Of a DNA stretch of 64,000 nucleotides, positions 1 through 12,489 are shown one piece after another. Numbering within the stretch: the first letter of the stretch is position 1; every line of letters begins with the position of its first letter. The translations under genes were made by a program, and so were the position numbers. A model generated the notes under the pieces. The model saw only the letters and a program-made list of their open reading frames with translations, made no database searches and was not told the origin of the DNA. This stretch comes from Notamacropus eugenii (taxonomy: Eukaryota; Chordata; Mammalia; Diprotodontia; Macropodidae), in assembly GCF_028372415.1 (NCBI RefSeq), contig NC_092872.1, positions 279,065,206-279,129,205 on the forward strand, written 5' to 3'.

Positions 1-390
1 ACTCCATTGCTCCATGGCCTAGGTGCCAATGAAGGGGTTTGCCCCCAACATCTGCCTCCCTGCTTTGTCCCCATGACATGTAGATTCATGTGTCTCATCG
101 GGCTTCACACTGTGGGAATATTCAGACATTTGTTTTGTGCTAAAAGCCAAAGATAGGATAAATTCTAGACCTCACTAGTGACAGCTTGTTTAATAGTCTT
201 AAAATAGGGCTCTAGATCAATGGTGTGGTGTCAAAACGAGCCATTAAAGGATCCCTGAAGGTGTATAATAACTTGGAAAACCACATGGTAACACGATCTG
301 TGTTTTGTTGTATTTTTATCTACTTTGCTGAATATTTCCAATTATATTTTCATCTATAGTCAAGTCTCTGTCATATGATTTGTATTATAA
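1..390. other. 5' flanking DNA, nothing identified
   Basis: AT-rich, non-coding-looking sequence upstream of the first recognisable SINE. No convincing exon, repeat family or regulatory cluster was seen. Confidence 0.5.
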
Positions 391-615
391 GAGGCAGAGT
401 AGAGCGAGGAGACTTGGGTTTGAATCCTGTCACTTGCTCGCAGGATACCCTGCACAGTCCAGAGGACCAGAGCTTTACAGCTGAAAGGGAACTTAAAGAT
501 CACTAAATCCAACCTACACATTTTACAGATGAGGAAACTGAGTCACAGAGAGGAAAGGTGAGCTGGTGGTGGATATAGTCAGGAGGTGGCAGTCAAGATC
601 TGAACAAATGTCTCT
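391..615 (+). repeat. CORE-SINE / MIR-THER1-like SINE
   Basis: Begins with a tRNA-like head (GGCAGAGTAGAGCGAGGAG, then GGGTTTGAATCCTG, resembling a B box). It continues into the typical MIR/THER1 core: TTTTACAGATGAGGAAACTGAG, then a CACAGAGAGG stretch. Family named from pattern memory; the boundaries are approximate. Confidence 0.6.
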
Positions 616-904
616 GGTTCAACAGTGTGGGTTCTGGACACTGCAGGTTGCACTCCTGACTGTGCAGACTTTCTCTCCTAGGCCACAGAACCTTCTTCAG
701 CCTGGACTTCTCAGCCTGGAAGGGCAGCCTTGGCCTTGTGGCCTCTTCCAAGCTCTGACTGGCTGGCACTTCCCAGATCTTTCCTTTAAGGAAGACATCC
801 AGACCAGCCAGTTCTTCATTTCAACGCAGCTTACCCTCCTAAGTGCCCAGACTTTTTCTACCATGACCCTGTGTGGATAACCCCATTTTCATTTTTTTTG
901 TGTG

Positions 905-1010
905 TTATTTTCCTCCACTGGAATGTAAGCTTTTCCAGAGCAAGGATTCTTTCTTTCTGTTTTAGTTTGTATTTCCAAGACTTAGCACTCTGTGTGGCAC
1001 ATGCTTCCTC
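905..1010 (+). repeat. L2-like LINE 3' fragment
   Basis: Resembles the L2 3' end: GGAATGTAAGCTTTTCCAGAGCAAGG, then TTTGTATTTCCAAGACTTAGCACT and GTGGCACATGC. Old and diverged. Confidence 0.45.
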
Positions 1011-1167
1011 ATCTCTGAAATGACTGGGGTGGGGGTTGGTGGGTTAGACTAAGTGATTTCTAACCTCCCTTCCTAATCTAGATCCCACAGGGATTTGAGG
1101 CCAGGAGACTTAGATTCAGTTTGAGATTTTTGATTCTTTTTTGGATTTTTGATTCAATTTTTGATTC

Positions 1168-1350
1168 AATCTTTGCTGAGTTCACAGATATTAGATCCTC
1201 AAAGGACCTCAGAAGGTATCCAATCCAACCTCTTCATTTTATACAGCCACAAACTGAGGCCCAGTGAGATGAAGAGGAGGTCACCCAAGTGGCAGAGCCA
1301 GAATTTGAACCCAGGTTCCCTGACTCCCAATTCCAAAGTGCTGTATGTTG
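1168..1350 (+). repeat. MIR/THER1-like SINE
   Basis: Shows the ordered motifs of this family: AGGACCTCAGAAGGTATCCA, CCAACCTCTTCATTTTA, ACTGAGGCCCAGTGAGA, GGTCACCCAAGTGGCAGAGC and TTTGAACCCAGGTTCCCTGACTCC. Confidence 0.75.
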
Positions 1351-1409
1351 AACTCACTGGTAAAATGAGGCCAAGTGTACCTGTACTAGGTAAGTCAGGA
1401 AGGCAAAAT

Positions 1410-1545
1410 GTTCAGTGATAACCTTGAGTTAGGAAAATCTGAGCTTAAATCTGCCACAGACAAAGCTAGAAGGAGCTGGTAGGGTCACTTCTTTGAACCT
1501 CAGTTTCCTTATCTGTAAATTGGTGATAATAATGGCACCTGCCAT
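1410..1545 (+). repeat. MIR/MON1-like SINE fragment
   Basis: Contains CTCAGTTTCCTTATCTGTAA followed by a GATAATAATGGCACCTGCC stretch, the usual MIR-type 3' core. Confidence 0.6.
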
Positions 1546-1811
1546 CCTGAGATGAAATTGCAGGGTAGCTGCCAGTCGTCACGGGTTAGGGGTGTTCCTC
1601 CTTGGGCACTGCTAATTCAGGCTCATCAGTGTCATTGTCATCGTCATCCACAACAAAATATAAACAAGGCATCGACATCCCTGAATTATGAGGATCACAG
1701 CAGACAGAGCAGCTCAAGTCCTTGGCACACCTTCAAAAGGCACGGAACACTAGCTGCTTTGCCCGGCCCCCTAGGATTCCTGCTGCTCTACATCCCAGGT
1801 CTGGCCTCAAG

Positions 1812-1930
1812 TTCATTCATTCTGCAAACGCTGATTAAGCATTTGCTGTGTGCCAGGCTCCAGGTGGCGAGCTACCAAGACAAGAGGGCCGCCTTCGGCT
1901 TCAGGAGCTTATGGGGTAGCAGGGAAGGGG
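1812..1930 (+). repeat. L2-like fragment
   Basis: The pattern is TTCATTCATTCTGCAAACGC, TTTGCTGTGTGCCAGGCTCC and CAGGAGCTTATGG, as in L2 'numbers of days in transit' style 3' sequence (tandem TTCATTCATT, CTGTGTGCCAGGC, GGAGCTTA). Diverged and GC-enriched near the gene. Confidence 0.4.
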
Positions 1931-2450
1931 CGGTAGACAGAATACAGCCCCTCCCTGCCCCTGCCAGCTGCAGGAGTTCTAAGCTTGCTTTTCCCCTTCT
2001 ACAAGTGCTCTGGGTATTTCTGCCGGTGTGCACGCACACAAGTGCATGAGGGTGTGGTATTAGACCGGCAGCTGCGCGGCAGGGGCTTCTGAGTCTGGGG
2101 CTCGTTCAAAGTGACTGATGGAACACAAGGTCGGCATATTTGGGGGGTGGGGCAGCACTGGGCCAGGGCCCCCCAGGTTTCATGCAGGAACCTTAGAAAG
2201 ACGTTTGCACGAGGAACGTCGGCCAGGGGGTGAGAATGGGGGAGTCCAAAGGACAGAAGTGAGCAGAGAACGGCTTGTAAACACAGGGAACAGTAGGGAC
2301 AAAGGCGCGGAGGCGGGAGATGGAAGGCTAGCTGCCTCAATTTCCACATCTGTTAAACGGGGCGGCCCTCGAACAACCTCCTATCGGGGCCTGGAGCGGC
2401 GGGTCTGGGAGCCCCAGTCTCCCGTTCCACGAAGAGCAGCCCGCGCGAGG

Positions 2451-2475
2451 CCGGGGCGGGGGCGGGGCGGGGCAG
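2451..2475 (+). promoter_or_regulatory. Clustered GC boxes (Sp1-type)
   Basis: Three overlapping GGGGCGGGG/GGGCGGGG units sit in tandem about 200 bp upstream of the MINPP1 start codon. They are candidate Sp1/KLF sites in a TATA-less CpG-island promoter. Confidence 0.6.
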
Positions 2476-2528
2476 AGGGCAGGGGAGCCAGGCGGGCCAG
2501 TTCCCGAGAGGCCGCCCGCGTCCGCCCC

Positions 2529-2558
2529 TGCGCATGTGCTTGCCCCTGCGCATGCGCC
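2529..2558 (+). promoter_or_regulatory. Tandem NRF1-like sites
   Basis: TGCGCATGCGCC at 2547-2558 is a full match to the palindromic NRF1 consensus. An imperfect copy, TGCGCATGTGCT, lies 18 bp upstream at 2529-2540, and both are preceded by CCCC. NRF1 sites commonly lie near the start sites of CpG-island genes, which would place transcription initiation near here. Confidence 0.6.
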
Positions 2559-2664
2559 CACGCCCTACCTGCGTAGCCCCAGGCAGGAGCCGGTTGGCCC
2601 CGGGCCCGGAAGGCCCGCCCCGCCCCCGCGGAAGCCTCGGTGCAGCGGAGCGCAGTCGGTCGCG

Positions 2665-3256
2665 ATGCTCCCCCTGAGGCGGCGCCAGCGGCGGCGGCTG
2701 CGCTGGGGGCTCGGGGGTCCGGGCGCCGCCCTGCTGCTCTCCTGCGCGGCGGCCTGCGCCCTGGCGGAGCGGGCGCCCGCGAGCCGCGCGTCGGCGCTGA
2801 GCGCGTACTTCGGCACCAAGAGCCGCTACGAGGATGTGGCGAGGCCGCGGGCCGGAGGGGGGCCCGCGGGGCCGTGCGCGCCGCTGCAGCTCGTGGCCCT
2901 GGTGCGCCACGGCACCCGCTACCCCACTGCCAAGCAGGTGGGCCGCCTGCGGGCGCTGAGCGGGCTGCTGCTGCGCGCGGGGCCGCCGGGGCCGGGGCTG
3001 GCGGGCGCGCTGGCGCGCTGGCCGCTGGCCTACGAGGACTGGATGGACGGGCAGCTGGTGGACAAGGGCCGGCGCGACATGCGCCAGCTGGCCGCCCGCC
3101 TGGCCGCGCGCTTCCCGCCGCTGCTGGGCCGCGCCGGTCTGGCCCGCGTGCGCCTCGTGTCCAGCTCCAAGCCGCGCTGCGTGGACAGCGCTGTGGCCTT
3201 CGCGCGGGGCCTCTGGGCGCACTGGCACCCGGGCCGGCCGGAGCCCGGGCCCGCGG
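2665..3256 (+). CDS. MINPP1: MINPP1 coding exon 1
   Basis: Encodes residues 1-197 plus the first base of codon 198. It holds the signal peptide, the YFGTK..YEDV N-terminal motif, the nucleophile motif RHGTRYP and the conserved segments WMDGQLV and DMRQLA. The SSSKPRC stretch corresponds to the SSKHRC motif of other MINPP1 proteins. It ends at the donor GCGG|gtgagt. Very GC-rich, with Ala/Gly/Arg-rich low-complexity patches (about 60-72 and 93-120) that differ from placental sequences. Confidence 0.96.
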
Positions 3257-6200
3257 GTGAGTAGGGGCGGGGCGAGGGGGTCACGGGCCGGCTCCGAGCG
3301 AGGACTGGGCTGGGGCTCGGCCGCCCCTGGGACCGCTCCGATGGATCGGAGTGACTGAAACGTACGGGGGGTGGAGGGGAGCAGCCCGGCCGGGGGGAAT
3401 AGGGGTAGTAAAACCTCAGCCCAGGAGCCACCTCCGTGTAGGCGTGGGAAGAGCCGGGGATGGGGGGGGGCGGTGCATTCAGTTCAGGCTCTTACAGTCA
3501 CTGTGTCACCTTGGCTTTCCTCATCATCTGCAAAATTGGGGTAATTCGCTGATATGATGCTTTGATACTATGCTCCCTGATTCATAAACTTGTTTTGAGA
3601 AAACCCTGCCATAAGTAGTTAATAACGTGATCACCCCATTTTACAGATGAGGGAAACTCGGGGCGGAGGAAGGTTAGTATTAGTAGTGAGGTTGTTAGTA
3701 GGCTAATTGTAGGCTTTGGATCTATGATCTCATCCCCTGGGTCCTAGTTAATTGATACGGTCATCTCCATTTTACAGAGGAGCAAACTGAAGCTTGGGAA
3801 GACTTATCATTAACAGTAATAATATTTAAGTTTGAATCTGTGATCCCATCCATCTGGGGCCTCTATCATACGTACGTCGCTTACACCCAGACCACGGATC
3901 TTCATCTTCTCACATTTTGTCAGTGTCCCATAAATTTTCCACAGAGGATCTTGGACTTGTGACTAACAGTCTTACGCAGTGATTGGGTCACCCCATCTTT
4001 AGCATTACACGTTTCCTCCGTGTCTTTTAATATCACTTATTACACAAAGAAATTGTCTGTGCTCTTAGGTTACAAATGTAACCAGGGGATGGTTACATTA
4101 TCCTTGAGGGTTTACCAAGTGTACAAGTGGCTTACCAAATGCTTTCGGTCCTGAGGAGCCTGACAAGGGTGATATAAATAACTGTGAGAACGAATATTGG
4201 AGCCGGACTGGAGAGATTTCTTGTAAAGCTGAAGAATTTTACGCTAGTGTTAACCTCATTTTACAGATGTAGGAACTAACTCTCTAAGTGCGAAGTCACT
4301 TGCCTCAGCTGGGATGGAAGCCCAGGACTCCTGGTTCCCATATTCAGTGCATTTGTCATTTTACTTGAACTCTAACTCATTTTGTGCTTAGTGCTTATAG
4401 CACCTTCCTCATCTTTCCTGGATACCTATTAATTCGTACTCCTGACTGTAGTATTGTTTTGGTGTTTTCCCCACACTTCAGCAGTTTCTACAATTCACCT
4501 CTTTACCTTATCTGCCACATCCCACCTTTATGCTTTGCAAGTTTTATTGGCTGGAAGAAGTCTGAATGTAGGATACTGTGTCTTATCACACTGTTCCAAT
4601 GTTTGGTCCTCCACCCTGTGGTGCTATTGCCTTGAATGTCAATGGTAACTGTTTCTTTTTGGAACAGCAACCCTGAGGGTGTTGCCCTCCCACCCTGATT
4701 TTTTTTTCTTTTTCTAATTAAAGGGGCCACTCCTACTTCTTAAAGAGACCTATTCACTGAATGGGCATTACCCTACTCTAAGTGAGTACCTGAAAAGGCC
4801 TTAGCCTAAAAGGGCCAGGGTCTCCCATTGCATCCTGGGCCATCTCCAGTCATCCTGATGAGTATCTGGTCTCTGGATCCAGATGTCTCTGGAGGAGAAA
4901 GGGAGGCTGGTTACCTTGCACAGCCCTCCTTCACTCAAAACAAAGTCGTGTTTCTCTGATGTCATGGTCCTCTTTAGAAACAAAAGGACAAACACAACAA
5001 CAACAATTGCTTGAAAAACTAGTTTTTCCAGGAGAAAGGGTGGGTGATGATTTCATCTGGCTGGCTCAATAGACTGATGGACTCTGAAGCCAGGGTACCT
5101 TCTTTCTTCTTTCATCACCTCCCTCTTATGACATCCCTTCTCTCCACTCAGAGCTACCACACTAATTCAGGCTCTTATCACCTCATGCTTTCTTCAGATT
5201 TCTTTAAAAAATTTTTTTTCCAATTACATGTAAAAACTATTTTTAACATTTATTTTTAAAAATTTTGAGTTCCAGATTCTCTCACATCTTTTCTTCCCCC
5301 ATCATTCAGAAGGCAAGACATGGTAAAAGTTATACACGTGCAGTCATGGAAAACATATTTCTATATTACTCATGTTGCAAAAGAAAACACCAAAAAAACT
5401 GCAAGAAAAATAACGTAAAAAAAATCTAATATGCTTCAGTCTGTATTCAGATTCCATTAGTTCTTTCTCTGGAGATGGATAGCGTTTTTCATCACAGGCC
5501 CTTCAGCATTGTCTTGGATCTTTGTATTACTGAGAAGAGCTAAGTCATTCACAATTGATCATTGTACAGTATTGCTGTTACTGTGTACAGTGTTCTGGTT
5601 CTGTTCACTTCACTTTGTATCAGTTCATGTAAGTCGTTCTGGATTTTTCTGGAACCAGTCCTGCTCATCATTTCTTATAGCACAGTAGTATTCCATCACA
5701 ATCATATGCCATAATTTTTTCAGCCATTCCCCGATTGATAGGTATCCCTTCATTTCCAGTTCTTTGCTACCACAAAAAGAGCTACTATAAATACCCTTGT
5801 ACAAATAGGTCCTTTTCCTTCTTCTTTATTTTTAATCTCTTTGGGATACAGATCTAGTAGTGGTATTTGTGAGTGAAAGGGTTTTATAACCCTTTGGACA
5901 TAGTTCCAAATTGTTCTCTAGAACAGTTGGATCAGTTCACAACTCTACTGACAGTGCATTAGTATCCCAATTTTCCCACATCCCCTCCAACATTTGTCAT
6001 TTTCCATTTCCTGCCGTATTAGTCAATCTGATAAGTGTGAAGTGGTTGGGGTTTTTTTTCATTTTTCTAATTGACAGTGATATAGAACATTTTTTCATAT
6101 GACTATGGTAGTTTTGATTTCTTCATCTGAAAACTGCCTGCTTATGTCCTTTGATCTTTTATCAGTTGGGGAATGAATTGTATTGTTATAAATTTGACTC

Positions 6201-8877
6201 CATTATATATTTGAGAAATGATACCTTTTATCAGAGAAACTTGGTGCAAAAATTTTTCCCCTAGTTTTCTGCTTTCCTTCTAATCTTGGAGGTATTGGTT
6301 TTGTTTGTGCAAGGCTTTTGTAATTTAATGTAATCAGAATTATCCATTTTACACTCTGTAATGCTCTCTCTTTCTTGGTCCTAAGTCCTTCCCTTATTTA
6401 TAGATCTGACAGATAAACTATTCCATGCTCCCCTAATTTGTCTATGGTATCACCCTTTATGTCTAAATCATGTACCCATTTTGACCTTATCTTGGTGGAT
6501 GGTGTGTGTGAGATGTTGATCTCTACCTAGTTTCTGTCATATTTTTCAGTTTTCCTAGCAGTTTTTGTCACATATTTAGTTCTTATTTCCAAAGCTTTGA
6601 TCTTTGGGTTTATCAAACACTTTATTACTATGGCCATCACCCACTATATATTGAATACTTTTATTTCTTAGCCAGGACCAGATTGTTTTGGTGATTACCA
6701 CTTTATAATACATTTTGAGATCTGGATGGCTAGGCCACCTTCCTTCACTTTTTTTTTTCTCTTAACCTTGACAGAAAAGGAAATCATTTTAAGGAAACTT
6801 GGTTATCTTTATTGAAAGAAATTTGTTATTTTTTGAAAACTCCTCAACATCCTTGTGGCAATTAAAGGTTTGAGCTCTTTCCTTGCTGCCAGAAATGAAG
6901 ATGATGTTAATCTTAACTGCAGTGAATTAATATTTTTATATCCCCTTTGTCTTTGAGACTATCAGTAATAGCCGGTCACTGCCTTAGAATCCCTGACAAC
7001 TGGAAAAGGGAAAGCTGGTGAATCATCTCTGGTTATGGTGCTTCATCTGGAGTGTCACACCATCCTTGGGGCTGCAGCCCCCAGGAACTAGAACAGAAGG
7101 CCTTTCCCTGCTCAGAGAGACTGTCATACCCTTCAGAGCTTCATCTCCCTGCTGTGCTGACACCGAGATAAGATTTGTGTGAGACCGTGTGTATGTTGAG
7201 AGTACATATTTTATGGGATCTCAGTGCACTCCAGAAACAGATAAATAAATCACAGCAATTACAAATGGAGGGATGGATAATTAAGTTTCCTATCCTAGTT
7301 GAGCTCTTCCATCATCAGTGAATCCTTAACCCAGGTATTCAAATGAGTAAGTTATCGTCTTTTACTGTCTACACTGAAATGAAATATTATTTGACTGATG
7401 CTTCCCAGATTATTATGGTAAGTGTTAGTACCTTACTATAAGACCTGCCTTTCTTATTTTCTCTTTCAGATATGGAATTTGGGCCACCTGAGATAAATGA
7501 TAAACTTATGAGGTTCTTTGATCATTGTGAAAAGTTCCTAACCGAGGTGGAAAAGAATGATTCAGCTCTTTATCATGTAGAAGCCTTCAAAAATGGACCA
7601 GAAATGCAGAAAATTATTAAAAAAGTTGCAGCTATTTTGCAGGTGCCAACAAGTGATTTAAATGCAGGTAAGGTACGTTTTTATGTTTATTTGTATTTTA
7701 AAATGCAAATAATGTTACTTCCCTGCAGTGAGCAAGGCAACCTGCTGGGTTAATCCTGTTTTTCATTCATTCATTCAGACTGGATTTCCAGATCTTTCCT
7801 AGGCTGGAAGTTGAGGAGCTACTCACCAGAGACATTGTCACAGGATTTGTTCATTTCCACCTTGAGCACCTACCCCTTTCCCCCAGCCCCTCACTGTATT
7901 AATGTTAAGCTGCTGAACTTTGTGCTGGTTCCATTGCTGTGACCCACTCTGGCTCAGAATTCCCAAGGTCAAGAGATCCTTTAGCCTGAGCTTTTTTTGT
8001 ACCTGGCATTATTGGTGAGATTCAGGATTGATCCTACTAAAGAAGCTGAAAGTAACTACATTTTGTGCCTTGAAGATTCAGTTGTGTACCTCATATTGAG
8101 AATCTTAGATCTTAATTTTTGTACACATTTATATTTATGGAAGATACTTTTTGACAGGAAAGAGCATTTTTCCATTCAGTTAACAAACATCTATTGAGCC
8201 CTTACCTGTTGTGGGTGCCCAGGAAGGTATGGAAATAATGAAGATAACTCCTGCCCTCAAGGTGGATAGATTTTGTCAGGGAGATGTGGATAAATCTAAA
8301 TGCAGCACAGAGGGTCAGGATGTTACGAATGGGCAAGTGGGATGTAAAATGGGCTGAGTCATCAGGGAAGGGGGAAGAAGAGCCTGATTATGGCTGTGGA
8401 GACAGGAGAGGGTGGGATGGTTGGGGGGATGGGAAGTGATCCAGTGAGAGTGTGTCTGGGGTAGTTGTGGGAGAAAAGATTGGAAGACTGTGAGGGCCAC
8501 ATTAAGCAGTTTGGTCTTACTGTGGTGTGTTGGGGAGATTGATGTGGGAAGAGCCTAGAGGCAGACATATCAATTAAGAAACTTTTGAAGTCATCCAGGT
8601 GGGAGGTGCTGAGCTTCTGAACTGTGCTGATTTTATGACTGCCTTAGTAGTAGAATACTAAGTCATTGAATTGCTTAACTTGAATTCCTGGCTGTTTTAT
8701 CATTTTCTCGCTCTTCACCTTGGTTGTCGTATTGGATTCCTTCTTCTCCCTCGTCCTTCCCACTTCTAGAGGACTGGCAGATCCATTTTTGAAATAGTTT
8801 TTGCAGATACCGTCTTGATTCAAGTTCTCACCTAAACAGCCTATTGTAAAAGTCTCTTAGCTGGCCTCCCCGCCTGC

Positions 8878-8950
<73 letters not shown>

Positions 8951-11900
8951 GTGTGTGTGTGTATGATTAGAATTAAAGACAAAAAAACTAAGTATCAGCC
9001 ACATTAAGCTGTGATGTTTTTGTTTATAGCCTTGAATTTGACCCGTAATATAACTTTTCATTTTTTACTGACCATAGTAGAAAAAAAGTCTTGCTTTAAT
9101 GCAGCTTACAGAGTCAGAATTTCAGAGCTGGAAGGAGCCCTAGCGATCGAGTCCGACCCTTTTCTTTTACAGAGGATTATTGATATTCCACTACTTTTTC
9201 AGTAGTCAGAAATCATAACTCAGAACATTTTGCTTTCTCTCACCAGATTTAATCCAAGTTGCTTTTTTTTCCTGCTCATTCGACCTGGCTATTAGAGACA
9301 TTCAGTCTCCGTGGTGCGATGTCTTTGACACAGAAGATGCTAAGGTAAGTGTTCATTTTGCAGTTGTGTTAGCTGCTCAGTGTTTAATCAGACCCAACTT
9401 CTAACACAAGATGCATTGTGGGAAAGTGTGACTAAGTGCTGCTAGTGAACTTGGAGCCCAGAATATGATAAAGAGACCGATGTGTTTCTGCTTCTTTTCT
9501 GTGAATTAGTGAATGGGTCTCCTAAATAGGGATTGGAGTGAACAGTGGTATGGGACTTACTCTTGACAACTGAACGAATTCTTAAATAAAACTTTGAGTT
9601 CATTTTTTTTAAATTAATAGAAATTGCTTTTCTTTTCCATCTCTCCACTAAAGAACATCGAATCCCTTGTAACAAACCTGCATGGTCAGGCAAAACATAC
9701 CACATCTGCCATGTTTCTAAAATGTGTCCCATTTTCCTGTGAGCCCTTTACCTCTGTGTCAAGTGGTGAGTGTCAGCCTCCACCGTCTGTCTTCTGCAGT
9801 CACTTTGGTCATTGTGTTGAGCAGCATTCTTAAGTTTTTCCAAGTTTTTTTTAATCATTACAATGTAGTTATTGTATAAATTATACTGCTGGTTTTGCTC
9901 ACATTTTTCAGTATTAGCTTATATAAGTCTCCTTAAGTTACCCGGAAACTGCCCCTTTCATCATTTCTTACAATACAGGAGTATTCTATCACATTCATGT
10001 ACCATTATTTGTTCAGCTAGTCCCCAGTTGATGGGCAAACACTTCCTTCCCCCTCCTTCTTAGTTACCACCACAGAGAAAGCTACTATAAATGTTTTTGT
10101 GCATATAGATCCTTTTCTTTTGTTCATTTGTAAAATGGTTATTTGGGACTCAAAACTTAGTTTTCCACAGAAACCATGTGTAAGTAAGGGATGTTAGGTT
10201 TTTCAAGGCAGCCCATGAAAGCCCATACAACCTATAACATAACTTTCCTGGTTCACTACCAGGCGGCGCATTATTTTTGGCAGATAGTGTTGTTAGGGGG
10301 TTTGAGGGATTTTTGTTTCTGTGAGTGGTAGGGAGCCTTGAAACATCACAAACAAATATAGCTGAATTGTATTAAGAGACTGTAGAAGTAAGAGGCAGCA
10401 TGGGGTAGTGGCCAGGGAGTCCTGAGATGAGAATGCAGACAATCTGCTGACCTGCATCCGTGGGGAGAGTTTACTCATTTAGAAGAACTTCATACTGATG
10501 AAATCACAGGTTCCCTTCTCAAGGAAAATAAGGTAACGACTTTGCATTTAGATCTTGGCTATAGATAGGACAGCTTTTAATGAAAGTTATACCTGCCTCA
10601 GGTGTAGGGAAGGGAAGTCACTGGCACAGAAGGAGGTGACTAGGGCTAAACCAGGAAGACAAACTCATTCTCCCCAAATCACCTCTATTCTTCAGCATAT
10701 GGAGAGTTTTCTAACTGCAAAATAAATAGATCTTTCTGGCATCCCTTCCCGAGCTAGTGAGGTGTAGTAATGTTTGTGCTGGTGTTTGTCAGTCTGGCTT
10801 TGCAGATGGGTGTTGCTTCTCTGCATACACAGCTGTACCAGAGGGAATTGTACAGCCTTGAAGTAGCCTCCTGAGGAGCTGCCGACCTCATTTACTGGGG
10901 GGAGGGAGGGCGCTTCAGGGTGGGGTTTGCTATACGCTGCACCTCGAATTGGACAGGCACAGCTTAGTGGTAGTTACTTAGTTATTTTTCATATTCTTTT
11001 GATCCCAAGTCCAGTTTGATTCCAGAATTGTAATTTAAGGTGTGGTTGGCAGTCATTTCTCAGGGGAAGCAGATGGAGCTGCCCCTTTCTAGGAGGGTCT
11101 TGAGGAGAGCCTCGTCCCCTCTTGGGACAGCAGCAGCTCCTATTCTAGGCACACCTCTGTGGCCACTTGATTCACGTGTTCACTTGGTCACATGCCTGTG
11201 CCAGTGGTCGTGCTTTGGGCGGGAGTTACTATGACCTTGAGAAATAGAACAGGGCTTTTAAATGTGCACTTTCAGGTGCTGGAATACTTGAATGACCTGA
11301 AGCAGTATTGGAAAAGAGGGCATGGCTATGCAATCAATAGTCGCTCCAGCTGCGGCCTATTCCAGGACATATTTCATCATTTGGACAGAGCTGTTGAGCA
11401 GAGACAAAGGTAAGTCCATTTGGAAGACAAGGAATGCCTCAGTCATTGTCAGTCTTCCTCTAGCCTTATGATGAGATTATTTTGTTTCATGTTTGGCATT
11501 TTTTTAGGTGCCCATCACAACAAGCCTTAACCGTGTGCATTTGTGACCTCTTATTTTAAATTTAGATCCCTTTGAACTTTCTTAGTCCCCTGGGATCAGT
11601 CAGTGTAAATGAAACGTGTGCTCTGACCCTAAGAGTTATGATGTGCTCACATATTGACAGCAGTGGGAAGCAAGTTCAGACTCCGAAGCCAGAGACACAA
11701 AGAGACAGCAGGACTGGGGAGAGAAGGAGAGACAAGAGAGATGCCAAACTCACAGGCCTAGAGCTGGGAAGGGACTCCAAGAGGTCATCAGGTCCTGGAG
11801 AGATTAAGTAATGTGACCCAAGATTGCATAAGAGAGTGAGCAGCCAAGGGAAGATTCAGTTCTGACTCACCTTTTGGTCTTTTAAAATTATTTTTCTTAA

Positions 11901-12433
11901 ACAACCTCTGGCCCTATAGAAAGAGGGAAAAAAAAATTTCCCCATCCCCCCATTATGTTTTTAGATAATGACCTTGTGTTAAGCAGATTAGAGATTTTGC
12001 AAACTAAGTAACATGACTTTCCCAGGCTTTGGTGGATGAGGGTCCCTGCTCCTTTGTCACCTTCTTAGGAAAGGCCCTTGAAATGGGTGGAAAAGTCTTT
12101 CCTTGCCATTTCTCTCTCTCCTTCCCCCCCTCCCCCAGTCATGTCTGCTGGTGGACAAGATCCTTCCCATCTCTGCCTCCACGTTGACCTCTTTGCCCTT
12201 GTGCCAGTGCTCCTCTCTAGGCCCAGCTCTGGCTTCTGGATTCTTTGTTGTTTGATGGGGAATCAACTAATTAAATCCAGAGACTGCGTGTAATCAGGGT
12301 TTGGCACAAAATCTGTATTTGTTGGTGACCTAGAAATGAAGCCCTGTGTGTTTGAGCAATGAATAAATAAATATGGCCTCATTGAATTACTCAAAGAAGC
12401 AACAATTTGATTTGTAAATAGTGTGTGAGCATT

Positions 12434-12489
<56 letters not shown>

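Larger units (their letters stand above)
2340..3430 (+). promoter_or_regulatory. MINPP1: CpG island spanning MINPP1 promoter and exon 1
   Basis: GC content and CpG density rise sharply from about 2340 and fall after about 3430, covering the 5' UTR, exon 1 and the start of intron 1. No TATA box was seen in a suitable position. This fits a broad, housekeeping-type promoter. The transcription start itself is not visible from sequence. Confidence 0.8.
3257..7469 (+). other. MINPP1: MINPP1 intron 1
   Basis: Runs from donor GTGAGT to acceptor TTCTCTTTCAG. It contains SINE-core fragments (3475-3850, 4245-4350), an RTE-type 3' tail element (4646-5007) and an antisense 5'-truncated L1 (5190-6760). 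I could not assign 4355-4640 or 6770-7469. Confidence 0.9.
7668..9246 (+). other. MINPP1: MINPP1 intron 2
   Basis: About 1.6 kb. Holds an L2-like fragment (8165-8300), a GT microsatellite (8881-8964) and a MIR-like fragment (9095-9180). 7760-8160 and 8300-8870 show nothing I can name; the latter is a G-rich stretch possibly from an old LINE. Confidence 0.9.
9345..11275 (+). other. MINPP1: MINPP1 intron 3
   Basis: About 1.9 kb. Holds an old L1-like antisense fragment (9840-10130) and a weak SINE remnant (10385-10480). 10490-11270 shows nothing I can name. Confidence 0.9.

Noticed and set aside
2536..2664. N-terminal extension of MINPP1 in frame
   Set aside because: The extended frame starts at GTG, not ATG. 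The first in-frame ATG is at 2665, which matches the family's N-terminal architecture.
2353..3228. 291-codon minus-strand frame across the CpG island
   Set aside because: GC-rich antisense shadow of MINPP1 exon 1, with no conserved motif.
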